Source: Prunus persica (lineage: Eukaryota; Streptophyta; Magnoliopsida; Rosales; Rosaceae). Taken from it: DNA of 64,000 nt. Location: the NCBI RefSeq assembly GCF_000346465.2, contig NC_034009.1:14039786-14103785 (forward strand), given 5' to 3'. This document shows positions 1 to 10,004 of the stretch, one piece after another. The translations under genes and the position numbers were made by a program. The notes under the pieces were generated by a model. That model was not told the origin of the DNA. It ran no database searches and saw nothing but the letters and a program-made list of their open reading frames with translations. The first letter of the stretch is position 1, and every line of letters begins with the position of its first letter.

Positions 1-10
1 ACGAGCTTAC

Positions 11-2037
11 CTGAAATGCCAGGCCGCGTGGTATTGTCCGAAGGAGAGACAGGTCCTTTTCTTTTTCTTCTGCCAGAAAGAGCGGCCTCGGCAGGGGTTT
101 GTTCTGCCTGGACCTCATCTCCTTCATCTGCAGAAGGAAGCTCCAAGTCCCCAACGGCAATAACAGAAGAGACTGCACCAAGGAGTTAGAGATTAGAAAC
201 CAATCCAACAGGAAAGGACATAAGAAAATTAAAAAGGAAGACTTACCAATCACTTCTCCAGCCTGAACAGACTGCCCACCTACGTTGGTCAGGGAAGGAT
301 CTGATATAGACAGAATAGACATTAGAAATCGATCATCAAGACAGAATAAATCCCAGACAGAATCAAAAATCTACCTTCGATGATTTGTGCATTGATGTCT
401 TTGATAATCTGGATCATGTGCGTTTTGGCATCCCCATCCGCAAAAATGACCCAGTTTTCCCAACCATCAAACAGCACCTTGAGGGCAGTGACAGAAGCAG
501 GCAGACCCTGGAATTTAGCTTTCCACCATGCGTCAAAATCGGCAGAACTGCAGGAATTCAGCTCCCACGAGGGATAGAGGGCATCCGTGCTGTTGTTGAT
601 TTTTTTCACTGCACACCGGGCATCCTTATGCACCTCCAGATCATCTGCATCCCTCCAAGAAGAGGCCCGGTTACAACTCCGATATGATTTCAGCGGAATG
701 AGCTGAGGACAACCAAGCTGCCTTGCGCAGAAGTTGGGATGGTAGACTTCTGCCCCCAGATGATAGTTTGGAGGTTTGCCCCCACCATGGGGTAGATCTC
801 TGGGCAGAGTAATGCTCAGAAATTTCCTCCTGAAGTCTGTTCTAGCAGCCTCATCTTCTGGCTCCTTCTCAAACAACCGAAATCCGGTCTGGAACCAAGG
901 ATAGGCCCTTCTGATCACCACTTGCCACTGAGCTGCCGACCTTTTTGTACAATGCCTGAAGAACATCAAGTACTCCTCAATAGAACGCTTGGGCACTTCT
1001 GCCGACATCAGAGGAAGGGCCAGGACTTGGTCTTCAGGCAGAACTATATCTGGGAACCTTAGCTCTGGAAAATAGACCTGCAGCTAGATCTGGATCATCC
1101 AGAATGCGCCAGGGGCCGACAGGTTCAGTGGATTCTCCAGGGTGGCAGTGTGCAGATTCTTGAAAAGGTGAGCCAGAACTGTAGGCCCAAGCCCCACATC
1201 AGTGTGATTGTGAAGTGCTTCTGCCAAATGTCTGTACTCTAGCAGAACTGCAGAAGACCGATTGGGGAGAATGAACCGGTTCAGCCAATACAGAAGGAAC
1301 AACATGTGTTGCTGATCCTTGTCCTTCTCAGCACTGAATTTCTTCAGATAATTGGAGAAAGAGCAGTTCTGGTTGATCATGGCTGAAGAGATAGTGAAAG
1401 GAGTGGCCACTTTCTCTTGATTCCTTCGCCTGTGATAATCTCCAATGGCATCAACAGGCCTACCATAGGGCCTGAACCCAAAGATCTGGGCCATATCCAG
1501 CAGGGTTGGCGCCATAGGACCCACACGGAAATCAAATGTGTTGCTGGCAGAATTCCAGAAGCACAAAGCAGTGGCAAGCAGGTTCTCATCTCTGTTAATC
1601 GACTGCTTGGACAGGAGAATGGCGTCATAAATCCCAGCTCTCCTCCAGTGACCCCCATATCTCGGGAGAAGTCTGTCAATCCAGTCTGCCCATTTGACCG
1701 GACTGTTCCTCACCTCGCTGGACGGGAAAGACCGACTCAAATTCTTGCTGACCCAAGAATAAGAAGCTAGGGCAGAAGTACTCTCAAAGCACAAAGGAGC
1801 CTCGGCATCCTTTTTCAGCAATTCTGCCATCTCAGCTGGAACAGGATCAAACCAGTGAGGCCCTAACACCAGGGTGTTCTCGAACAAATGAAGGACATTC
1901 TCGTCCAGATTCTTTTGGGCAAAGGGATGAAGCTTGCTCCTGACTTCTATCGCGTGAGCATCAATCCCGGTCCCAGTGATATAATCGGGAGGAACTGGAG
2001 CTGAAGAAGACTGAGCGTGGGACCTTGGGGAAGACAT
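11..2037 (-). pseudogene. Plant mobile domain (PMD) gene, 5' three exons, single in-frame stop
   Basis: Three exons are visible on the minus strand: 2037-375, 300-247 and 172-11, each bounded by GT/AG. Phases match (phase 1 at both junctions), and the gene continues past the left edge. Exon 1 carries the PMD fold (aminotransferase-like plant mobile domain, PF10536): a WADWIDRLLPRYGGHW segment, then a VGPMAPTLLDMAQIFGFRP stretch that matches the family's 'PM..TL.D...L.G.P' core. Exon 3 has a basic GRRKRKGP stretch that could be a nuclear localisation signal. The frame is open from 2037 to 375 except for a TAG at 1086-1084, where a Trp (TGG) is expected in the family (IQI-W-LQVYFPELRF). The gene lies antisense next to an LTR start at 2388, so it is probably a retroelement passenger rather than a host MAIN/MAIL gene. 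PMD proteins of host type act in transcriptional silencing; function here is unknown. Confidence 0.8.
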
Positions 2038-2373
2038 TTCTGATTCGGGGGAAGAAGCAGAGAAAAGAGAGGTTTGAAGAAAACAATGGAAATCCCGAAG
2101 AAAAGCTCGGAGGAACAGAGTCGGAAGGTTTAGGGTTTTTTTAGAAGCAGTGGATTTGAATTTATTTTAGAGAAGGGCTCGAAAACGTGGGAAGAAGAAG
2201 ATGGGACGGCATCTGACAATTATTAGCAAGTAACTAGCTAATAACTAGCCGTTTTCCCACGAACTCTAGTTCGTAGTAGCCAAACGTGGCAGACGTGGGC
2301 TAAAAAACGGAAAACTGGCGAGCGAATTAAATGGCAGAAACATTAAGTCTGAAACCGTCCCAAAACGATTCAG

Positions 2374-3840
2374 ACTTAAGGGGGCATTGTTTGGGCCTAA
2401 ATTCAGCACGCCAAGTTCAAAAGACAAGCCCATTACCTGCCCAGCCCAAAAAGCTTGAGGATAACAAAATTAAAATCAAAACAGATTGGGCTTCACGCCA
2501 GGACGTCAAAAACGAAGCCCCCAGCCCAAGAAAGACCAAACTCTCATTTGGGCTTCAAAGATCAGCCCGTAATTTTTGTTGGGTTCAAACCCAAGGGATC
2601 AAAAACACACCCACATGATTGCCTCAACTTTGAATAGTCAGCAATTCCAACTAAGTTTAAAATATGAGAGGGACATCTCTGAAAGACTGCCAACAGAAGA
2701 TCAAAAACCCATCTGTGTTCGAGATTGTGCTCCAAATCAATACACCATCTTCCGAAGAATTCACGGATCACGCTTTCTAATTAGAACGGAAAACAGGGAA
2801 CTGTTCAGAAAATACAGAAGAAAAGGGCCAACCGCCATAAAAAGCCGACACAGACGGTGGCGTTGGTTGAATTAGAAAGCTGCCACCCAGGAAACCAGGG
2901 AAGGGACTGCTTTAGGAGGTGACTGCTCAGAGCCTATCTGCCATGATTGATAAGAATCTTTACTTTACATTATAAGAGATCTTTTTGCCGCCCATTATTT
3001 AGGATTAAAATCACCTCCCCAAGAGGGTCTCTTATAAAAACGAAAGTAGGCAAGGAAACAAGGGACACTCAATTCATCAATCAATCAAAAAAACCAACAA
3101 CCAGAAAAACAACCAAAAGTTCACTTGGATTCCAAGAGAAACCAGCTTTAGATCAGAAATCCAAAGTTCAGACTTAGAAAATAAAGTCTTCTAAGACGAG
3201 ATTTCTCTCGTTACAAATTTGGTTCAGCAAAAACCAAGGCCAGCAGAGTTTGAGTTTTCACAAATATGAAAACCTCAACAAATTTTACAGTACAATTCCA
3301 GCTTATCAAGTCCTCAAGTCTAGCCACTCCTGCCCCTTCAGATTGAAGAAGCCGCAGTTCTGCCCGCTCAAAAGCCTCCCAAGGCTTGAAGTAGATTAAA
3401 GCTCTGCCAAAATTGAACTTTGGTATCGATTTACAGCTGAAACTAAGCAATTGAAGTTTTTGACAGCTCAGTCCAGCACAGACACACTCAGTCCAGCCTG
3501 GATCAGAAGTTTCTACCCAGGCAGAAGTGGGATTCCAGCCATCTTTTTGTCTTTCTAAAGTTAATTTCTCCCTTCTTAATTTTGTAAAAGGCAGTTCTGC
3601 CTAAAACAGTCCCTGTATTATTTTCTATGCTGGCCAGAACTACCACTTTTATACTGAGATAAATTATGAAAGTCCTCATCAGTCTGAGGCAAGAAAAGAA
3701 CTTACTTGGGAGATATTTCTCACCCAAATTCACAATCATCTGTTTTAGAAGTCAGTAACTTGGGGCGCAAGTTATCCACTCTAAAAGACGTCTGCTAGAA
3801 TTTACATTGCTAGTAGTGGCACGCTCATGCACCAAAGAAA
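2374..3840 (+). mobile_element. Polypurine tract and 3' LTR of a gypsy-type element (right end uncertain)
   Basis: The purine run ACTTAAGGGGGCAT ends at 2387 and is followed by TGTTTGGGCC at 2388, the usual PPT-to-LTR junction. A TATAAAAA box lies at 3033-3040, followed by an A-rich leader, as expected for a U3-R boundary inside an LTR. The antisense PMD gene on its left has the same position relative to this LTR as the antisense gene of the Tat element at 45.5-47.7 kb. The right end of the LTR could not be fixed because the 5' partner is outside the window. 3840 is a guess. Confidence 0.5.
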
Positions 3841-4400
3841 GCTGACTTATCGACCAAACAAATGGTCTCCAAGCCAGTGGGGAACTTCGCCCTTCCACCT
3901 CAGGAGTAGACACGAAAACGGGTGAACAACGATCAGTTTGCTTTTCCTGATGAACAACTCCCTTTGCTCCCTACTTATCTCTTGGAAAGGTAACCTTCTT
4001 TGGTGCAGAGCTTCTCTGTATGCGAAAAGTGGATTTGATCTTCTTTCCCTGGCTACAGAAAAAATGGAGAAGTCCTCTTGTAAGACCTGCCTTTATTAAC
4101 TCCCTATCAACTCCTCTATGATAGTTGAAAATTTTGACTTTTCCCAAGTTAGAAAGTCACGTGGGGACTATGTTGAGAAAAAAGATCTGTTGATTTGCCT
4201 TTTTTAGGGTAGAGATCAAATGGTGTGAATTTTTCAGGAGCTGGGCTTTTATCCAAAGCTGTGCGTGTCAGTTTTTTTAATTGCCAATAATGGTTTTTTT
4301 TTTTCTTCAGATCATGACTATATTTGTAATTTGCTCAAAAAGGTCTGGGCTTTTTTAGCATCTTGGTTTTGACTTCTAATTCTTGTAGATAAAAGCCCAA
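3841..4400. other. No gene seen; junction between LTR-like sequence and copia remnant
   Basis: No coding sequence was recognised. The tract probably holds the rest of the left LTR or its flank and an undefined breakpoint with the copia remnant. T-rich runs and short direct repeats are present, but no clear terminus. Confidence 0.4.
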
Positions 4401-4439
4401 ATGTTTTGTTCATGGACCTCTCGATAAAAATGGGATGGT

Positions 4440-6909
4440 GTGCAGAATTTTGGCCCAAACAGTTAAACACTCCAATAAAAGTTTTACAATGTGATGAAAG
4501 GGGAGAGTACACTAAGCATGCGTTTCAAAATTATCTTGCTGATCATGGTATAGTCCAAAGGTTTTCATGTCCTAAGCATCCTGAGCAGAATGGTTTAGCC
4601 AAAACAAAACATAGGCATCTCGTTGAAACTGGTATTGTTCTTCTGTCTCATGCTTCTGTTTCTAATACCTATTGGTTTGATGCTTTTCAGACTGTCATAT
4701 ATTTAATTAATCGCTTGCCAACTACAGTTTTGTCAAATAAGTCTCCTTTTCAAACATTGTTTCTTAGGTCTCCTAGTTATGATATATTCAAAACTTTTGG
4801 ATGTCGCAGCTTTCCCTGGCTAATGCCGTATACCACTAATAAACATCAACACAAATCCAAACCATGTGTATTTTTAGGTTATTCGTTGAATCATCAAGGA
4901 TATAAGTGCTTGGATCTGTTCACGAGACGAATTTATGTGTCTCGCCATGTCCTATTCAATGAGGACAATTTTCCATTCAAAGATCTCACATCTTCTAAAG
5001 GGAGCGGCTTCAAATCAGGTAATTGTAAACCATAAGATTTACTTGTTTTTCCTAAGTCTACTAATATGGTTGTTGTCTCAGGAACTCATGTGCCACCACC
5101 ACTAAATAATCCTACCCTCACGCCAATTACTCAACACACCCAACCTCCAACAGTCCAAATATTTCTCCTCCCATGTAAGAATCAATGCCTAATAATCGAA
5201 GTGATAATCACGTGTTTGATGGTGGCGTTTCCTCTGATGTTGCTGCTAAACCTTCACAATCTTCTTCTCCACCACATTAGCGTATGGTAACAAGGTCCCA
5301 GCTTGGCATAAGTAAGCGAAATCCCAAATATGCCATGACTGCTATTATGGATGTTTAATATACTGAACCTTCTTGTTTTAGTCAAGTCGTGAAATAAGAA
5401 GAATGGAGGCATGCCATGAGTCAAAAATTTAGTGCTTTGCAACAAAATGGAACTTGGACTCTTGTGCCATTTCAATCTCACATGAATTTTTTGCCAAATA
5501 AATGGGTGTTCAAGATTAAAAGGAAGTCTAATGGCTCTATTGAGCGGTACAAAGCACGGTTGGTTGCAAATGGTTTTCATCAAAAGGAAGGTATCGATTA
5601 CACTGAAACTTTCAGTCCAGTGGTAAAACATAGTGCCATTAGACTAGTTTTGAGCTTGGCAGTCACAAAGAAATGGCCTGTGCGACAATTAGATGTTCAA
5701 AATGCATTTTTGCATGGTTTTCTTGCAGAAGAGGTCTATATATATGCGACAACCTGCAGGTTTCATTGATTCTTAGTTTCCTCAGCATGTATGCAAGTTG
5801 CAGCGTAGTTTGTATGGGTTGAAACAAGCACCAAAGGCTTGGTTTCAACGGTTCTCTGATTACTTGCTTGAGCTTGGCTTCCAAGAGTCGAAATATGATT
5901 ACTCATTATTTGTTTTTAATCAACATGGTGTTTATTTCGTTTTGTTGATTTATGTTGATGACATCTTGGTCATAGGCAATGATCAATCTCAGATTTCCTT
6001 ACTTATCTAGCGGCTTGGCACTCACTTCTCTATGAAGGATTTGGGACCATTGCGTTACTTTTTGGGGGTTGAGGTTGACTATAATGAGGACTCTATGCAC
6101 TTAACTCAGTCCAAGTATGCTCTGGATTTGTTGTCTTGCACTAAATTTACAGACGCCAAGCCTATTTCCACACCTACACCTAGTGGTTAGAAGCTGAGTG
6201 CGCATGAGGGAGAGCCTTATTCTGATCCTGCTAATTATCGCAATGTTGTAGGGGCATTACAGTATCTTACCATCACAAGACCTGACTTTGCGTATCCTGT
6301 GAACCAAGTGTGTCAATTCATGCAGAATCCTACATCTACTCACTGGCCTGCAGTAAAACGAATCTTACGTTATCTCAAAAATACTTATGATCATGGCTTA
6401 GTATATCATCTTGGTGAATTGTAGCTCAATGCTTTATCTGATGCAGACTATGCTGGTAATTCAGATTCTTGACATTGCACTGGTGGTTTTTGTATTTATT
6501 TGGGAAAAAACTTGGTTTCATGGAGTTCTAAGAAGCAGAAAACGGTATCAAGGTCCATCACAGAAGGTAAGTATCGACTGCTTGCTCATACTGCTCCAGA
6601 ACTATCTTGGTTTCGTTCCTTGTTATGTGATTTGCAACTATGTTTATCCCCTCCTCAAATCTGGTTTGATAATATGTCATCGCTAGCCATGGCTTCCAAT
6701 CCTGTATTTCACTCTTGAACTAAAAACATTTGGAAGTGGACTATCATTATGTTCGAGAAAAGGTAACTAGAGGTGAGCTGCTGGTTCATTTTTGTTTGCT
6801 CACAGGATCAGATTGCTGATTTGTTTACCAAGGGCTTGTGTGTTGTTCGTTTCAAGTACTTGGTGTCCAAGCTTCTAGTTGTTCAAAAACCTGTCAGCTT
6901 GCAAGAGGA
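4440..6909 (+). pseudogene. Ty1/copia polyprotein remnant: integrase, reverse transcriptase, RNase H
   Basis: The left part (4440-5020) is the integrase core and C-terminus of a copia element: KVLQCDERGEY, then HPEQNGLAKTKHRHLVE, then an FGCRSFPWL/KCVFLGY-type tail. RT follows from about 5400 ([41 protein letters not shown]). Its YVDD active site is intact at 5951-5962. RNase H starts near 6420 (DADYAG). The gag, protease and N-terminal integrase are missing. Lesions include stop codons near 5356 and at 5395-5397, a 4-nt insertion in the TATATATATG run near 5740 that shifts frame, a TAG before GYGLKQ, and stops near 6008, 6187 and 6420. The copy is dead and 5'-truncated. Confidence 0.9.
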
Positions 6910-7190
6910 TGTTAGATAGACGTGATCTGCAAGTTTGAATTCAAAGTCCTTATCTATTTTGGATGAGAGTCCTAGTTGCCTGGACTTAGTTTAATTGTTT
7001 TGTGATATGATTATCTTTTTGATTTTCAAATGTATAGATTGATTCCCATGTAAATAGAGATTTTCATGTAATCGGTTGTAACTGTTAACCTTGAAATATC
7101 AATATAAGTACAGCTACACCATTATGTTGATGGTATGCAAAGCTCACCACTCTTCTCTTGAGCATACTATTGTTTTACAGGTTCCACATT
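6910..7190 (+). repeat. Candidate 3' LTR of the copia remnant
   Basis: TGTTAGATAG at 6910 directly follows the end of the RNase H tail and a purine-rich GCAAGAGGA stretch, where a copia 3' LTR should start. An AATATAAG box near 7096 could be its promoter. No 5' LTR exists for comparison, so the right end is approximate. Confidence 0.45.
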
Positions 7191-7270
7191 ATATTGTGGT
7201 TTTATCCTTGTGGTAGGCATTAGAAAATCCATTAAATAACATTATGGCACCACTCCTAAAAAAACCCTAA

Positions 7271-7613
7271 CGGTGCATTTGGATAAGGAAATTTAAAAGT
7301 ACAAAAGAATTCATAAATGACGGAAATTAATAGAATTTGTAAAGTTTCTTATTTGGGTAAAGGATTTAAAATATGGAATTTAACCTTTATTTGTAAAGTT
7401 ATCTTTTTTAAACTCAATCTCTCTTGAAATTTTAGAAATGACGACTTTTTGGTAGAATTTAAAGTTAGGATTTATGACCTCCAAATTTCATTTTTTTCCC
7501 AAGCGGAATTTCTAAATTTATATGTTTTTTTTAATCCAAACAACAAAATTGGTTCATGTCAATTTAGAAATTCTAACTTTTGTCAAAATTCCAAGTTTAT
7601 TTCCTTCATCCAA
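7271..7613. mobile_element. MITE-like element with imperfect terminal inverted repeats
   Basis: The left end GGTGCATTTGGATAAGGAAA and the inverse of the right end, GGGTTTGGATGAAGGAAATA, match over most of 20 bases. The roughly 340-bp interior is AT-rich and has no coding sequence. No convincing target duplication was found, so the family is not assigned. Confidence 0.45.
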
Positions 7614-8239
7614 ACCCATTATAAGCCAAAAAAGAAGAGAGAAAACCAGCAAAAGGTGAGTAGGAGCTAAAGAGGTGTCAAATCAGCCTAAGTGTAAACT
7701 AGTGGAGAGTTACCAGAACTTTTAAACAATTTTTAGTAAAAAAAAAAAAAAAAGACTAAAACTGGTTACTAAGCAAATTTCATGCTTTCAAATTTTTTTT
7801 AAAAAAATAAATAAATGAAGTTGTTATCAAACGGACTTAAGCAATTGCCCTTACAACTTTGCCCTATAAGTGCAGGGGAGGGGGTGGGTTGAGTTGAGTG
7901 GTGGAGATGGGAGGGGAAGTTTTTCTTTTTTCAATTTTCAACATATTTATTATTTCAAGTTTTTACTAAAATATTTTCTTAACCTTCACAACTTTTTATT
8001 TATTTAATGGTGAAGTGACAAAAGTGCCCTTAGCAAAGGCACGGAGTTGGCAATTTAGCATCAAGAATGAAGTAGGTGTGGAAAATTGTCAAAAGGAATT
8101 TATTGCATGGCTAATGTACACTCCCCCTATAATTAATGCGGTGCTTATGCAAATTGCCTTAGTTCCTTTCTTCAAAATTTTGCCTTTTTTTTATTAATTT
8201 TGTTGTTGTGAAGAAACGGGCTAACGTAAAACAAAGAAA
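7614..8239. other. Intergenic, nothing recognised
   Basis: AT-rich sequence with homopolymer A runs (7739-7754) and a short G-rich patch near 7870-7920. No coding potential or repeat structure was recognised. Confidence 0.5.
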
Positions 8240-8452
8240 TTAAACAATAGCTCGAGGCCTACAGACTCCAAGTAAATATTCACTAAGAAATGACCTAATA
8301 CTGTCAAGAGAGTCTTGAAAGGTTGATAGACCCAACTCAAGACATGAAGCCAATTCAACTAGTTTATTCGCTACCATATTACACTCACGATATACATGAT
8401 GAATAGAACAAACCCAGTTTTTGTTTATATAGTCATGACATCCCCACAACAT
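8240..8452 (-). pseudogene. LINE-type RNase H fragment
   Basis: A 70-residue minus-strand frame contains a VCSIHHVYRECNMVANKLVE segment. This resembles the C-terminal part of RNase H domains (RVT_3 type) found at the end of plant LINE reverse transcriptases, where 'HVYREAN..AD.LA' is usual. No RT or upstream RNase H sequence is attached, so it is a scrap. A host RNase-H-like gene fragment is the alternative. Confidence 0.5.
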
Positions 8453-8465
8453 AGCAGCAAGATAA

Positions 8466-8696
8466 TAATGCTACTCTTACCATTTTTGTATACCATTTCT
8501 TTATATCATAATCTATGACAGTTAAGGTGGATAACTGCATCAATTAAAATTATTTGATATTTTTTTTTCTTTTATGATTTATTACAGTATTTATTTTTCT
8601 AATTGTCTTAATTAAAATACACTTCATTGATTTAATTGATGTGCCATATCATGTGGTATAGAAATATAGAATAAAAATATATTAAGTGTAGCATTA
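8466..8696. mobile_element. Short MITE-like element, about 230 bp
   Basis: The left end AATGCTACTCTTA (from about 8467) is matched by TAAGTGTAGCATT at the right (to 8695), a 13-base inverted pair with one mismatch. The interior is AT-rich and non-coding. This is a typical size for a non-autonomous DNA transposon. Confidence 0.55.
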
Positions 8697-8699
8697 CTT

Positions 8700-9780
8700 T
8701 TTATAAAAAATAATATGTAATGAAAAACATTATAAACATGCCAAAGAAGTATTATTTTAAATTTTCAATCTCTATCGCGTCGTTTAGATGGAGTAGTTAA
8801 TGGTTTTCTTTTCGGTTTTGCTTTTGCTGTCGATGGAGTAGTTATGGTTTATGATCATAATAAAGACACATGAAATATTTGCACAATATTAAAGAGCGGG
8901 ATTTGCTGTCGTTTTTTGGGAAGGCGTGTCTTTGTCGCACTTGACTATTGGACAAAGTAGGTAGGGGCGAAGTCACGTAGGGTTTAATTTCGTGGGTCAA
9001 AGTCTGAAAGAGCTATTTCATTGGGTTTTGTTTTGTTATCTGACAGTCAGGTAAGACAATCTTTTACTGTTTGGTAAAAGAAAATAAATTGTTTTACAGA
9101 GCATGTGACATCCAAGTTTTCATCTCATCCAATCAACCACATGATAATTCCAAAACTGCACGCCTCGATTTTTGTACCTTTTAGGACCTCTTTGCCCTTA
9201 GACTTTTTTCTTCTTTGGTTTTAATTAATTAAAAACACGTTAATACACAAAAATAATAATCTCTCTTAAAAAGATGTCTCTTTATAGTTTTCCATTCATA
9301 TTCATGTTAATTTATGCTTTTAGGGTATGTTTCTTAATAAGTGAATATGTTATTAATATACTTGATGTGATAAGTTCAGTTGTAATAAACTCAAATAGAA
9401 TTAATATTATCTTCGCGAACGTTCATCTAAAATAAATTCTTTTTATATTTCTTGTTTGTTTTATTGAACAACATAACAAACTCTCGTTTAGAAAATTTTA
9501 ACTAAAAACTTCCCCATCAAAGTGAAAATGAAAATGAAGTGCTAATTTCACTAAACTAAATCATTACCGATGCATGTTTCTTGTCACCTCATGATCATAT
9601 TTCCCAAGTCTACCAAAAAGTTAGTGCTGCAAACATCATAATTAAGAACATCGCCTCGATTTACATCAATTTCAGTGGACCCAACTGGTAGCCTCATACC
9701 ATTTACCATGCACCTCAATGCAGACAATCATAAAAGGTTGATGCAAATGATTGACGGCTGGCAACCCTTGCCTTGTTTTT
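8700..9780. other. Intergenic, upstream of the C2H2 gene
   Basis: No gene was recognised. The tract probably includes distal promoter sequence of the plus-strand gene starting at 10005. Confidence 0.5.
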
Positions 9781-9787
9781 TATATAA
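9781..9787 (+). promoter_or_regulatory. TATA box candidate for the C2H2 gene
   Basis: TATATAA lies 218 bases before the start codon at 10005. A pyrimidine-rich leader (9900-9995) follows, consistent with a 5' UTR of about 180-190 bases. This is inferred from position only. Confidence 0.45.
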
Positions 9788-10004
9788 CATATTCACATGG
9801 GATTAAGCCGTTAGCAAACCGGTCTCTCAAAGACGACCAAGACGACTCATACTGTTCCGTACCTCACTCTCACGCCCAAAAGGAACCTGCAGACATTGAG
9901 AGACTTTTGCGTTGATTGCTTGTTCTTTGGTTTTACATTTCGAACTTTTTTACTTTATTTTGTTGTTTTCTCTGCTGCTGCAACTCTTCGCTTCTCCTGA
10001 AGAC

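Noticed and set aside
3790..3830. TGGCACGCTCATGC read as a primer-binding site after the left LTR
   Set aside because: Resembles some gypsy PBS flanks only in the first ten bases, and no LTR end with CA precedes it; would need the 5' partner LTR.
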